Positions 1-8,148 of a stretch of 36,379 bases of DNA are shown here, piece after piece. The DNA lies in NCBI GenBank assembly GCA_022820125.1, contig JAJEGA010000059.1, positions 1 through 36,379 of the forward strand, read 5' to 3'. The translations under genes were made by a program, and so were the position numbers. The notes beneath the pieces were generated by a model. The model had not been told where the DNA came from. It worked only from the letters and a program-made list of their open reading frames with translations, and did no database searches. Every line of letters begins with the position of its first letter. Position 1 is the first letter of the stretch. The DNA comes from Anaerolineae bacterium. Its GTDB lineage: Bacteria; Chloroflexota; Anaerolineae; Aggregatilineales; Phototrophicaceae.

Positions 1-261
1 AAAACTGGCATCCCCTGCGATGAGCAAACCTAAACTGAAATTTAACCACCGAGGACACCGAGAGCGCCGAGAAATGCGATTGATTAGAGATTTCGCGGCA
101 TTTTGTCGCAAAATTTTTGGATGGGAAGGAAGTTTGTCGACTAGGTAGAGGCATGCCTGCCTAATTCAAACAGTGGATTTAGGGGAGCCAGCAAAAGAAC
201 CTAAACTCTGTGTCCTCTGTGTACTCGGTGGTAAAAGAAAAATTTTAAGCTATTGCCCTGC
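1..261 (-). repeat. Palindromic MITE-like repeat, copy A (cut by window edge)
   Basis: This is non-coding sequence that aligns over its whole length to the reverse complement of the element at 8157-8434 (about three quarters identical by eye). It keeps the sub-terminal inverted arms: 41-70 (TTAACCACCGAGGACACCGA...) and 205-233 (CTCTGTGTCCTCTGTG...). Its right terminal repeat, at about 243-261, reads as the reverse complement of GCAGGGCAATAGCTTAAAA, a degenerate form of the CCAGGGCAATCGC end of copy B. By comparison with copy B about 16 bases of the left end lie before base 1, so a target duplication cannot be tested here. No open frame of note lies inside it. Confidence 0.85.
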
Positions 262-302
262 GGCTGCGAGCCTGGCTATAGCAATGCATTCGGGCGTTGT
301 TA

Positions 303-308
303 TATAAT
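303..308 (+). promoter_or_regulatory. Possible -10 box of lipA
   Basis: A perfect TATAAT lies 52 bases upstream of the lipA start and 40 bases downstream of the repeat. No convincing -35 hexamer sits 16-18 bases upstream, so this is a weak call. Transcription would start near 315 and leave a leader of about 45 bases. Confidence 0.35.
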
Positions 309-359
309 GGCGCGTGTGCCTATCTGTGTACATGAATCTGGATTTGCCGGAGAGGCAAG

Positions 360-1325
360 GTGGCCAACAACATCCAGCCGGAATTGATACCGGTGACGAC
401 ATCCGCGGATTGGCAGCCGGACGCCAAGACGCCGCGCCGCCGCCCGCCATGGATCCGCGTGCGGGCGCCCTCCGGCGACAGCTATCAGCGGGTACGCGAG
501 CTAATGCGCAGCAAGAGCCTGCATACCGTCTGTGAAGAGGCGCAATGCCCCAATCTCGGCGAATGCTGGGGCAAGGGCACGGCGACCTTCCTGATGATGG
601 GCGACACCTGTACCCGCAGTTGCGGCTTTTGCGATATCAAGACCGGGTTGCCCAATCCGCTCGATTGGGGCGAGCCAAACCGCATCGCCGAAAGCGTGCG
701 CGCGATGGGATTGAATCATGTGGTGATTACAAGCGTCAATCGCGACGACCGCCCGGATGGCGGGGCGCCGCTGTTCTCCATGGTGATTCGTCGGATACGC
801 CAGTTGCAACCCGGCTGTTCAATTGAGGTGCTCATCCCCGATTTCAAGGGCAGTGAACTTGCCTTAAGAATCGTGATGGTCGCGCAGCCGGAGATTCTGA
901 ATCACAATGTCGAAACCGTGCCCCGCTTGTTCAAGAAGGTGCAGCCGCAAGACCGCTATGACTGGGCGCTGACGACGCTGGACAATGCCAAGCGAATGGA
1001 CGCAATGGTTCTAACCAAGAGCGGGATCATGCTTGGGCTTGGCGAAACGCTTGACGAAGTCCGCGCGACGATGGCTGATCTTGTGAATATCGGCGTCGAC
1101 ATTCTGACCCTGGGCCAGTACTTGCAGCCGAGCAAAAGCCATCTGCCCATAGAACGCTATTACACGCCGGAGGAATTTGCCGAGCTGCGCGATACCGGGT
1201 TGCGGATGGGCTTCAAGTGGGTGGAAAGCGGACCCTTGGTGCGCAGCAGCTATCGGGCGGCCGAGCAAGTGCGGGAACTCTCGCGCCTGGATCATATTCG
1301 GTTGCGGCAGCATCAATCCGGTTGA
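360..1325 (+). CDS. lipA: Lipoyl synthase
   Basis: Radical-SAM enzyme that inserts two sulfurs into protein-bound octanoyl groups to make the lipoyl cofactor of 2-oxoacid dehydrogenases and the glycine cleavage H protein; cytosolic. The 321 residues match the family length. The auxiliary cluster cysteines are C58, C63 and C69 in the [13 protein letters not shown] signature. The radical-SAM CxxxCxxC is C84-C88-C91 in [10 protein letters not shown]. The C-terminal family motif GPLVRSSY is present. The start is GTG at 360, with a GGAGAGG ribosome site just upstream. No lipB is adjacent, so octanoyl transfer must be encoded elsewhere. A bactofilin gene follows after about 100 bases on the same strand. 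The gene lies directly downstream of repeat copy A. Confidence 0.97.
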   Translation: MANNIQPELIPVTTSADWQPDAKTPRRRPPWIRVRAPSGDSYQRVRELMRSKSLHTVCEEAQCPNLGECWGKGTATFLMMGDTCTRSCGFCDIKTGLPNPLDWGEPNRIAESVRAMGLNHVVITSVNRDDRPDGGAPLFSMVIRRIRQLQPGCSIEVLIPDFKGSELALRIVMVAQPEILNHNVETVPRLFKKVQPQDRYDWALTTLDNAKRMDAMVLTKSGIMLGLGETLDEVRATMADLVNIGVDILTLGQYLQPSKSHLPIERYYTPEEFAELRDTGLRMGFKWVESGPLVRSSYRAAEQVRELSRLDHIRLRQHQSG

Positions 1326-1422
1326 ATGCGGGTGATTCAGCTGTCAGTTGCGGCTTTGGCCAGATGAATTCGCAAGCAAGCCAGTTGGAAATGCACGTGA
1401 GCAAAGCTAACGAGGGAAGAGC

Positions 1423-1989
1423 ATGAGCGCGTTTTTCGCCAATCGGCGCGGGCAATCGGAAGCGGAAGCACAGGAAACGGCGCCGGAAGTGCCCTCCGGT
1501 CGGCCAGTTGGCTTCGACACTGTTATTGGCTCGAACACCAGCTTTGAAGGCAGCTTCGTCAGTTCGGGCAATGTGCGGATGGATGGTCAGTTCGCCGGTT
1601 CGCTGGAGATCACCGGCAATATCCTGGTGGGCGAATCGGCTGATATTCATGCCGACATCAATGCCCGCAATATCTCTATCGCAGGGACGGTCCGCGGGAA
1701 TATCAGCGGAAACAAGGTGCAGCTCCTGCGCACGGGGCGCATCTGGGGTGATATCAGCGCGGCCGCCTTGACCACGGAAGAGGGCGCTTTCATCGATGGC
1801 AAGATAACGATGGTCGGGCACTCGGCGACGCGCCCACAGACTGATGATGTGAACACTGAGGATGAGGCTGCGCTAGATTCGATTCACGAAGCCGATGAGG
1901 CTGACGAAGCAATGGGATCTGAACTCGCGCTGGAAGCCATAGAGCCTGGGGACAAGTCGGCTGAAGCGCTCACAGACCTCGACCGCTGA
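1423..1989 (+). CDS. Bactofilin family polymer-forming cytoskeletal protein
   Basis: Bactofilins (DUF583) self-assemble without nucleotide into filaments that scaffold cell-wall or polysaccharide machinery at the membrane. The 188-residue protein has a disordered, acidic/Gln-rich N-terminus (to about residue 28). A central right-handed beta-helix domain follows (about 30-135), with the repeating hydrophobic/glycine pattern seen in GSFVSSGNVRMDG, GSLEITGNILVGE and GTVRGNISGNKVQL. The C-terminal tail from about residue 145 is very acidic. A GAGGGAAGAG ribosome site precedes the ATG. It stands next to, but convergent with, the polysaccharide locus, so a scaffold role for surface glycan synthesis is possible but is inference. 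No transmembrane segment is visible. Confidence 0.9.
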   Translation: MSAFFANRRGQSEAEAQETAPEVPSGRPVGFDTVIGSNTSFEGSFVSSGNVRMDGQFAGSLEITGNILVGESADIHADINARNISIAGTVRGNISGNKVQLLRTGRIWGDISAAALTTEEGAFIDGKITMVGHSATRPQTDDVNTEDEAALDSIHEADEADEAMGSELALEAIEPGDKSAEALTDLDR

Positions 1990-2044
1990 GCAGGGTTGCC
2001 GCGTAGCTGCGTCTCGCCAGCTGAATATGCGCGCTGGAATCTGA

Positions 2045-2815
2045 CTATATTGACTGGGCGCTGAGGCCGCCGTCGATGACGAAGACCGCCCCGGTGGTGA
2101 AGCCCGAAGCGGGTGAAGCCAGGAATAGCGCCATGCCGCAGATGTCGCCCGGCTCACCGATTCTTCCGGCGGGCGTCCGCGCCAGGACTGGATCGAGCAA
2201 CTCCGGATTGCCCCAAAGCGCCTGAGCGAATTTCGTCCGCACCAAGCCCGGGGCGATCGCATTAACCTGTATATTGTCGACGCCAAGTTCAACCGCCAGC
2301 GACTTGGTCAAGCTGATGATGCCGGCTTTGGTGATGCTGTAGATGCCTTGAAAACGCCCGGGATGCAAGCCGACGATGGAGGCGATGTTGATGAGCTTGC
2401 CGCCGCCGTTTGATCGCATAACTTCGACCGCCGCTTGAGACAGCCAGACATTGCCCATCAGGTTCACTTCGATCGTCTTCTGCCAGTAGCTGTCCGCCGC
2501 TTCGAGCGTGGCGCCGAAGTGCGGGTTGGTCGCCGCGTTGTTTACCAGGATGTCCAGCCTGCCAAAATGAGAGACCGTTTGCGCAACCAAATTCTTGAGC
2601 GCAGCTTTGTCGCCATTGTGCGCGGCAATGCCGATCGCTTCGCCGCCTTCGGCTCTGATGTCGCGGGCTGCTTCATCAAGCGCGTCCTGCTTGCGGCTGG
2701 CGAGCGCGACTTTGGCGCCGGCTCGGGCATATTCAGCCGCAATTGACTTGCCGATGCCGCGAGACGCGCCCGTCACGATGGCAACGCGCCCGCTCAGGTC
2801 GAAGCTGTCCGCCAC
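2045..2815 (-). CDS. Short-chain dehydrogenase/reductase (SDR, FabG-like)
   Basis: Classical SDR of 256 residues, the usual length. It has the cofactor motif TGASRGIG (15-22), NNAA (92-95), catalytic Ser146, Tyr159 and Lys163 (YSITK), and the structural ending FVIDGG near residue 245. Arg40 after the second strand (LASRKQD) suggests NADP(H) preference. The substrate cannot be read from sequence; SDRs with this pattern include 3-oxoacyl-ACP reductases and sugar or alcohol dehydrogenases. It is the last gene of the minus-strand polysaccharide run, 53 bases after the Wzz gene, and may be co-transcribed. It converges on the bactofilin gene across a 55-base gap without a clear terminator. Confidence 0.88.
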   Translation of the reverse strand: MADSFDLSGRVAIVTGASRGIGKSIAAEYARAGAKVALASRKQDALDEAARDIRAEGGEAIGIAAHNGDKAALKNLVAQTVSHFGRLDILVNNAATNPHFGATLEAADSYWQKTIEVNLMGNVWLSQAAVEVMRSNGGGKLINIASIVGLHPGRFQGIYSITKAGIISLTKSLAVELGVDNIQVNAIAPGLVRTKFAQALWGNPELLDPVLARTPAGRIGEPGDICGMALFLASPASGFTTGAVFVIDGGLSAQSI

Positions 2816-2868
2816 GCTGTCTCTCCTGTCACCAGTTGGTTTCGGCTATTCATCGCGGCGACAAAGCT

Positions 2869-3546
2869 TCAGGCGCGTTCCTTGGGAATGCTGCCCAGCA
2901 AGGGCAAGCCCAATCGCCGTAGATCGTCCTGATGATAAATGGCGGGATCAATGAATTCGGCGACGATGGCGAGCGCAAGCCCAATCAAAAGCGCGACGCC
3001 CAGGCGGACGACGGGCGCAAGACGCGATGGCAATGTCGGCGGCGCGGCGGCAATGGCAGGCTGTTCCAGTATTGTCACCTGCGCTGCCTCTCCGCCAAAC
3101 TGCGGGAAGTAGCGCTGGTTGCGGCCGCTCAGCGCCAGCACCGCCGCATCGGCGATTGCGCTGAGCGCATCGTGGTTGCGATGACTCAGGTATATAACGC
3201 CGACGCTGCGCACGTTGTCGGCGGCGATATGAAGACTATCCAGCGACACCGGCGCTGCGCCCAGCGCGCTCAGGATTTCACTGCGGAAGCTGGCGCTTCT
3301 AACCCAGTCCGTTAAGGCGTGCACCGTGTATTCAGATGCGAGCCAGACATCGGTATAGCCGTTGTCGCTGGACGCTTCATCTTGTTGTTGCGCTGCGCTG
3401 TAGCGGATTTGGGCGGTGAACCCGCCGCTTTCGCCCGCGCTGCCGCCAATAAGATCAGGAATCGCAGCGACAGCGGCCAAGACCACTGGCAATGCAATCA
3501 ACCACCAGCGGCGAAGCATTATGCGGATAATTTCTTTGTACTCCAT
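2869..3546 (-). CDS. Wzz/chain-length-determinant type polysaccharide co-polymerase
   Basis: Inner-membrane protein that sets polysaccharide chain length and partners a BY-kinase. At 225 residues it shows the family layout: a short cytosolic start, first transmembrane helix at about 14-32, a periplasmic or extracytoplasmic middle, second helix at about 180-197, then the cytosolic signature FIDPAIY...LGLPLLGSIPKE at the end. The periplasmic part is short (about 145 residues). There is no fused kinase domain. The likely partner ATPase is encoded at 10682-11335, at the other end of the same strand run. Only 11 bases separate it from the upstream GT4 gene, so the two are probably one operon. Annotation as Wzz-like is secure; the exact polymer is unknown. 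Confidence 0.85.
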   Translation of the reverse strand: MEYKEIIRIMLRRWWLIALPVVLAAVAAIPDLIGGSAGESGGFTAQIRYSAAQQQDEASSDNGYTDVWLASEYTVHALTDWVRSASFRSEILSALGAAPVSLDSLHIAADNVRSVGVIYLSHRNHDALSAIADAAVLALSGRNQRYFPQFGGEAAQVTILEQPAIAAAPPTLPSRLAPVVRLGVALLIGLALAIVAEFIDPAIYHQDDLRRLGLPLLGSIPKERA

Positions 3547-3557
3547 AAGACGCTTCT

Positions 3558-4697
3558 CTATTTCGCTAGTACGGGGTCAAGGTATCGGAAGTCTTGACCG
3601 GAAATGCGCGCAGCCCAGGCGCCTTCGACGAATGCGCTTATTCGTTCAACAAATGCGCTACGATCGAATTGCCGGGCATGCAATCGAATCTCATGAGGAT
3701 TGTACGCGCGTTCATCGAATTTTCGCCAGACTTCTTTCAAGCTGTCGACAGTCATCTCGGCGAAATGCTCGCCGGTGAAACCCGGGACAACTGTGTCCAG
3801 CGCGCCGCCGCCGCTAAAGGCGATGACGGGTCTTCCAGCGGCTTGCGCTTGCACCGGCACTATGCCGAAGTCCTCCAAGCCCGGAAATATGAGCGCCTTG
3901 CATTGCGCCATCAAGCGTGGCAACTGCCCGTCGGGCACGAAGCCAAGAAACTCGACGTTGTCCCCCGCCAGCGCTTGCAGTCGTTCACGGTCGCGGCCTG
4001 CGCCGGCGATCTTTAGCCTAACCCCCAGTTCTGTCGCCGCTTGAATCGCCAGGTCGATGCGCTTGTACGGGATCAGGCGGGAGACGACGAGATAATAGTC
4101 TTCAATATCCAGCGATGCGGCGGAACGAAACCGCGCCGTCTCCACCGGGGGGTAAATGACGGTGGAACTTCGCCCGTAATACCGGCGTATGCGTTCTTTT
4201 ACGGCAGTGCTGATCGCAATGAAATGCGAAACGCGCTGCGCCGCCGCGAAATCCCAGCGGCGCAAGAGAGCGACAAGCGGTTGAAGGAGCGACTGCATTG
4301 CCCCGCCGAGGTCCTCGCCAGCAAGATAATTGTCTAATTGCCAGACGTAGCGCGTCGGGGTAAGGCAGTAGCATATATGCAGGCTTTTTGGCGAGTAACG
4401 CAAACCGTGGCAGAAGCCGCTCTTGTTGCTCAGAATGACATCGCAGTCTTGAATGCGCAGGTTGTTCCAGGCGAACGGATACAGCGGGAGATAGGCTTGA
4501 TGCCGCCGATATATGTTCGGAAGCCGATCAATCCAGAGCGTGCGAATGTCCCAATCTTGAAAGCGAGCGGGCATATGCGACCGGTCGAAGATGCTGGTGT
4601 AAACTGTGCTGGCAGGATACAGGCTCTTCAGCGCCTCCAGCACATCTTCCGCGCCGCCGATTTGATTGAGCCAGTCGTGAACCAGCGCGATCTTCAA
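3558..4697 (-). CDS. Glycosyltransferase family 4 (WbaZ-like)
   Basis: GT-B retaining glycosyltransferase that moves a sugar (often mannose) from a nucleotide donor onto a growing lipid-linked glycan at the inner membrane face. The 379 residues include the N-terminal MKIALVHDWLNQIGGAE motif of this clade, the donor-domain VSRLIPYKRIDLAI (about 205-218) and FPGLEDFGIVPVQAQAAGRPVIAF (271-294). The usual EX7E pair is E275 and here Q283 (codon CAA where GAA is expected), which is unusual. The start is TTG at 4697 with GGGAG six bases upstream. It is followed after 11 bases by the Wzz gene and preceded by rnhB after 69 bases. Family call certain; donor and acceptor not determinable. Confidence 0.92.
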   Translation of the reverse strand: MKIALVHDWLNQIGGAEDVLEALKSLYPASTVYTSIFDRSHMPARFQDWDIRTLWIDRLPNIYRRHQAYLPLYPFAWNNLRIQDCDVILSNKSGFCHGLRYSPKSLHICYCLTPTRYVWQLDNYLAGEDLGGAMQSLLQPLVALLRRWDFAAAQRVSHFIAISTAVKERIRRYYGRSSTVIYPPVETARFRSAASLDIEDYYLVVSRLIPYKRIDLAIQAATELGVRLKIAGAGRDRERLQALAGDNVEFLGFVPDGQLPRLMAQCKALIFPGLEDFGIVPVQAQAAGRPVIAFSGGGALDTVVPGFTGEHFAEMTVDSLKEVWRKFDERAYNPHEIRLHARQFDRSAFVERISAFVEGAWAARISGQDFRYLDPVLAK

Positions 4698-4766
4698 GCG
4701 ATTCTCCCATCATGCGCGAGCCGATGATAACACAAGGAACACGGGCTTGATTGACGGCGCGCGGCC

Positions 4767-5441
4767 TCAGCGCATCTCGCCTTCAGCGATCTCGTACACG
4801 GGTCTGAATGAGCGGCGATGGGCGGCGCAAGGTCCAAACTGCCGCAGCGCGCTAAGGTGCGCGGGTGTCCCGTAACCTTTGTGCTGGGCGAATCCATAAT
4901 CGCCGTATATGCCGTCAAGTTCCTGCATGTGCTTATCGCGCCACACTTTGGCGAGAACGCTGGCGCAGGCGATGGTCAAGGAAAGCTTGTCGCCATTGAC
5001 GATGCTTAGTTGGGCGATATCGGAACGCTCGGGCCAAGGCATATCATCCAAGAAAAGACAGTCAGGCAGGGTGTCGCTATTATCAAGCGCCCGATCGAGC
5101 GCGCGCTGCATTGCCGCCTTAGTTGCATTGACTATGCCTAAGCGGTCGATCTCCGCGGCGCTGCTGCGCCCGATGCCCCAAACGGACGCGATATTCTTGA
5201 TCACATGGCTGAGCTTGATACGCTGCGCCGCCGTCATCTCTTTGCTATCGCGTACGCCGCGAAGCGACTCGGCGAGATCGCTACGCTCGAGGGGCAAGCC
5301 GACGGCGGCTGCCGCTACCGGACCAGCCAGGGGGCCGCGCCCCGCTTCATCAATGCCGACAATGAGACGGAAGCCGGCACGGAAATAGCGCCGCTCATAG
5401 CGCAGGCTCGCCGTCTTCGACGGGACCCGGCGCTCAGCCAT
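4767..5441 (-). CDS. rnhB: Ribonuclease HII
   Basis: Cleaves the RNA strand of RNA-DNA hybrids and removes single ribonucleotides from DNA; metal dependent. The chosen ATG at 5441 (reading MAERRVPSK) gives 224 residues and overlaps the stop of the upstream glycosyltransferase as ATGGCTGA, with AAGGCG upstream. A longer frame from 5483 would overlap that gene by 50 bases and adds only a low-complexity leader. Catalytic acidic residues are D31 and E32 in GIDEAGRGPLAGP, D132 in LFLDD and D169 in AKVWRD. The C-terminal YGFAQHKGYGTPAH and HRRSFRPV match type 2 RNases H. It is a housekeeping gene embedded, translationally coupled, in a glycan operon. Confidence 0.95.
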   Translation of the reverse strand: MAERRVPSKTASLRYERRYFRAGFRLIVGIDEAGRGPLAGPVAAAAVGLPLERSDLAESLRGVRDSKEMTAAQRIKLSHVIKNIASVWGIGRSSAAEIDRLGIVNATKAAMQRALDRALDNSDTLPDCLFLDDMPWPERSDIAQLSIVNGDKLSLTIACASVLAKVWRDKHMQELDGIYGDYGFAQHKGYGTPAHLSALRQFGPCAAHRRSFRPVYEIAEGEMR

Positions 5442-6162
5442 AGACGCCTTGGCGCCAGTTCCGCCGGATTTCCCATAGCTCACGCAGCAGATTTATCGAG
5501 TCGTTCCATAGCCGCATGGTGGAGTAGGGGTCGTGATACCAGGTGATGGGCACTTCCTTGACGGCGTAACCGCGCCGCTTGGCGACGAACAGCAGCTCCA
5601 CATCAAAGCCAATGCCTCTCATCCGCTGAACCGCAAAGAGATCTTCAGCGACGGCGCCGCTGAACATTTTGAAACCGCATTGTGTGTCTTCATAGTCGCT
5701 GATGGCGGCGATTTTTATGATGAAATTGGCAACGCGCCCCATGAAATGACGGTATTTTGGTTCGTCTACATTTTCCGAGCCGGGCGCTTCACGGCTGGCG
5801 ATGACGATATCGTAGCCGTCCGATTCCGGCGGCAAGAAGCGCGTGAGGTCGCTTATGCGCATGGACAGATCAGCGTCGCAGATGAAGCGCCAGTCGCCCG
5901 TCGCCGCCAGCATCCCGTGCTTAACCGCCAAGCCCTTGCCGCGCAGGCTGTCCGGCGTCTGCAAGACGCGCACGCAGGCGTAGCGGCGCGCGCAATCATG
6001 AGCGACTTCGTAGGTGCGGTCTCCGCTGCCGTTCTCCACAATGATGACCTCGGCTTCGAAGGGCTGCGCCTGCAGGAAAGCGTCAATCTTGGCCAGGCTG
6101 GGCGGCAGTCGATTCTCTTCGTTGTGCGCCGGAATTACGATGCTCAGAAAAGGATTGCTCAA
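5434..6162 (-). CDS. GT2 glycosyltransferase, dolichyl/polyprenyl-phosphate glucosyltransferase type
   Basis: GT-A fold inverting transferase resembling dolichyl-phosphate beta-glucosyltransferases, which load a sugar onto a polyprenyl phosphate at the membrane. Seen in the sequence: LSIVIPAHNEENRLPPSL at the start, ENGSGDRT, LRGKGLAVKHGML, the metal-binding DXD-like motif CDADLS, and the later ISDYEDTQCGFKMF and RGIGFDVELL motifs characteristic of this subfamily. I chose TTG at 6162 (MSNPFLSIVIP) because GGAGA lies seven bases upstream; a TTG at 6213 opens a longer frame with no family similarity. There are no transmembrane helices, so it is probably membrane-associated. Its stop overlaps the rnhB start by 8 bases. 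The 123-base gap to the preceding gene shows no other frame. Confidence 0.9.
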   Translation of the reverse strand: MSNPFLSIVIPAHNEENRLPPSLAKIDAFLQAQPFEAEVIIVENGSGDRTYEVAHDCARRYACVRVLQTPDSLRGKGLAVKHGMLAATGDWRFICDADLSMRISDLTRFLPPESDGYDIVIASREAPGSENVDEPKYRHFMGRVANFIIKIAAISDYEDTQCGFKMFSGAVAEDLFAVQRMRGIGFDVELLFVAKRRGYAVKEVPITWYHDPYSTMRLWNDSINLLRELWEIRRNWRQGVYG

Positions 6163-6285
6163 AAGGATGTCTCCATGGACGGGGTTTTGACGCGGGTTCA
6201 AGTTCAAGCCCAATAATACGCGAGATTTGTCAATTGTACACGCAAGCAGGCGAGCGTGTCGGCAATTGGCGACCGCGCGCGATGT

Positions 6286-7233
6286 TTAGACCGGCGTAAG
6301 CATGCTGTCGATATAGTCGTCCGAGACGCGCTTCCCCGCTTGAATGCGCTTGCGCTTCGCCAACGCGCCGCGAATGCGGAAGGCGCCAGCCAGCCAGCCG
6401 CGCAACCGCGCGCGCGCCTCCCGCCCACGCCAAGCTCGCGCCGCCTCCCACAATGAAGCAAGCTGCCGCGCCAGAATTAGCCGGGCGTATTTTCGCAGCA
6501 AACTTGATGGCATATTCTTGACGATGAGCCAGATGCCGTTGCGGCCCGCATGATAGCTAGCGGTGACGCCGCCGCCTGTCGCTGACAGATGATGGTAGAC
6601 GACCGCTCGTGGCTCGTACCAGACCTTATAGCCCGCCAATTGCGCGCGCCAAGCCAAGTCGACGTCTTCGAGCAGAAAGAAAAAATCGTCGTCCAGCTTG
6701 CCGATTTCCCTCAGCATTGATGTCCGGTAAACAGCTGACCCGCCACAAGCGGAAAAGACGAATTCGCCGCGATCAAATTGTCCGCTATCCTTATCCCAGG
6801 CGCCGCGATTGCCCGCAACGCCGTCTATCGTGAAGAAGTCGCCCGCGGTATGGAAGCGATCGCGCTGATCGAATAACAGCATCTTGCTCGCGATGATGCC
6901 AGCATCAGGATGATCGGCAAATGCTGCCAGAACTTGCTCCGCCCAATCGGGCTGAACCTCGGTGTCGTTGTTAAGCAGGGCGATATAGGCGCCCGCCGCC
7001 GCTTCTATGCCCAGGTTGCAGGCGCCGGTAAAGCCGCGGTTTTCCTCAAGTTCAAGCAGCCGAACTTCCGGGTAATTGGTCTTGACAAAGCTCTGCGACC
7101 CGTCTGAAGAGGCATTGTCGACGAGAATTATCTCAACGCCGTCCAAGGTCTGATTGCGCAGCGCGTCGAGACAGACAGCCAGGAAGCGCGCCCCGTTCCA
7201 GTTAGGGATGACGACGGAGAGTCGATCCGCCAT
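6286..7233 (-). CDS. GT2 glycosyltransferase, rhamnosyltransferase-like
   Basis: A 315-residue GT-A transferase. The N-terminus MADRLSVVIPNWNGARFL, the VDNASSDGS motif, ENRGFTGACNLGI, the NNDTEV metal site, the ACGGSAVYRTSML acceptor loop and FFFLLEDVDLAWRAQLAGYKVWYEP are all typical of the WcaA/RfbF-like group that contains many rhamnosyltransferases. It starts at ATG 7233, whose A overlaps the rmlD stop as TGATG, so it is translationally coupled to the gene that finishes dTDP-L-rhamnose. That coupling suggests, but does not prove, rhamnose as donor sugar. The C-terminal 60 residues are very basic (RARLRGWLAGAFRIRGALAKRKR), compatible with membrane-surface binding. Confidence 0.92.
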   Translation of the reverse strand: MADRLSVVIPNWNGARFLAVCLDALRNQTLDGVEIILVDNASSDGSQSFVKTNYPEVRLLELEENRGFTGACNLGIEAAAGAYIALLNNDTEVQPDWAEQVLAAFADHPDAGIIASKMLLFDQRDRFHTAGDFFTIDGVAGNRGAWDKDSGQFDRGEFVFSACGGSAVYRTSMLREIGKLDDDFFFLLEDVDLAWRAQLAGYKVWYEPRAVVYHHLSATGGGVTASYHAGRNGIWLIVKNMPSSLLRKYARLILARQLASLWEAARAWRGREARARLRGWLAGAFRIRGALAKRKRIQAGKRVSDDYIDSMLTPV

Positions 7234-8093
7234 CAAATACGAGCCTCGGCCTCAAAGAAGGCGCGCAGCGCCTCCCGCCAGGGTCGCAGGCGAATCCCGA
7301 TGCTGGCGCCGGCGAGATTTGCCAAGGCGGTGTACTCCGGCGGCAGCGAGGGCCGGTTCCACTCATGCCGGCTGATGCGCTGGATTGGCATGTCGGCGAA
7401 TCCGGCTTCGTCCAGGGCAAACCGGGCGAACTGCCAGCGACTGACGGCGCCTTCGTTCACCAGATGATAAATGCCGAAGCGTTCGGTTTCGATTAGCTGG
7501 GCGATTGCCGCTGCCAGGTCATTCGTATAGGTGGGATTCGTGACTTCGTTGGTCACGACGCGCAGCGGCTTTCCAGCGCGCGCCGCGCCGAGGATCGCCT
7601 GTATGAAGTTACGCCCGCCATGAGCGAATAGCCAAGCCGCGCGCACGATATAATGCCGCGGATTCACCTGGGCAAGGGCGCGCTCGCCATACCATTTGCT
7701 ATAGCCATAAGCGTTGATTGGATTGGGGGCGTCATGCTCGGTATAGGCGCGGTCATGCGCGCCGTCGAAGACTTCGTTTGTGCTGACGTAGAGCATAGGA
7801 ATGCCGGACTTTGCCGTCGCCGCTGCCAGGTTGCCCGTGCCCAGCCCGTTGATTTTTAGCGCCTTGGTCGGATCGAGCGCGCAGCCGTCAACATCGGTCC
7901 AAGCGGCGGGATGCAGCAGGAAATCGGGTTGAATCTCGGCGACAAGCCGCCGGCAGGCGTCGTAATCGCTTATGTCCAAATTGTGGCTGACCGCGCCGAC
8001 GATATCGGCTTCGGCTATATCGTGCCGGTCCTCCAGTTGCGCAACGAGTTGGCTGCCTAGTCTTCCGGCCGCGCCTGTAATTAAGATCTTCAT
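7233..8093 (-). CDS. rmlD: dTDP-4-dehydrorhamnose reductase
   Basis: Last step of dTDP-L-rhamnose synthesis, the NAD(P)H reduction of dTDP-4-dehydro-L-rhamnose. It has 286 residues, family-typical length. The cofactor loop is TGAAGRLG (6-13). STNEVFDG (104-111) stands where STDYVFDG is usual. The catalytic pair is Y129/K133 in YGYSKWYGE. VTNPTYTNDLAAAI and the C-terminal RPSLPPEYTAL are also characteristic. The reverse strand has ATG at 8093. It is separated from rmlB by 377 bases that contain the MITE at 8157-8434, and its stop overlaps the next glycosyltransferase start. It may therefore depend on read-through across the element or on a promoter within it. Confidence 0.95.
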   Translation of the reverse strand: MKILITGAAGRLGSQLVAQLEDRHDIAEADIVGAVSHNLDISDYDACRRLVAEIQPDFLLHPAAWTDVDGCALDPTKALKINGLGTGNLAAATAKSGIPMLYVSTNEVFDGAHDRAYTEHDAPNPINAYGYSKWYGERALAQVNPRHYIVRAAWLFAHGGRNFIQAILGAARAGKPLRVVTNEVTNPTYTNDLAAAIAQLIETERFGIYHLVNEGAVSRWQFARFALDEAGFADMPIQRISRHEWNRPSLPPEYTALANLAGASIGIRLRPWREALRAFFEAEARI

Positions 8094-8148
8094 TCAGCAC
8101 ATTCGTCCAGCCTGCGGATCCGATGCTTGTTTTGGCAAGTCGACCAAA

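Noticed and set aside
5442..5483. Longer N-terminus of rnhB (14 extra residues)
   Set aside because: It would overlap the upstream glycosyltransferase by 50 bases; ATG 5441 gives the common ATGGCTGA overlap and normal protein length.
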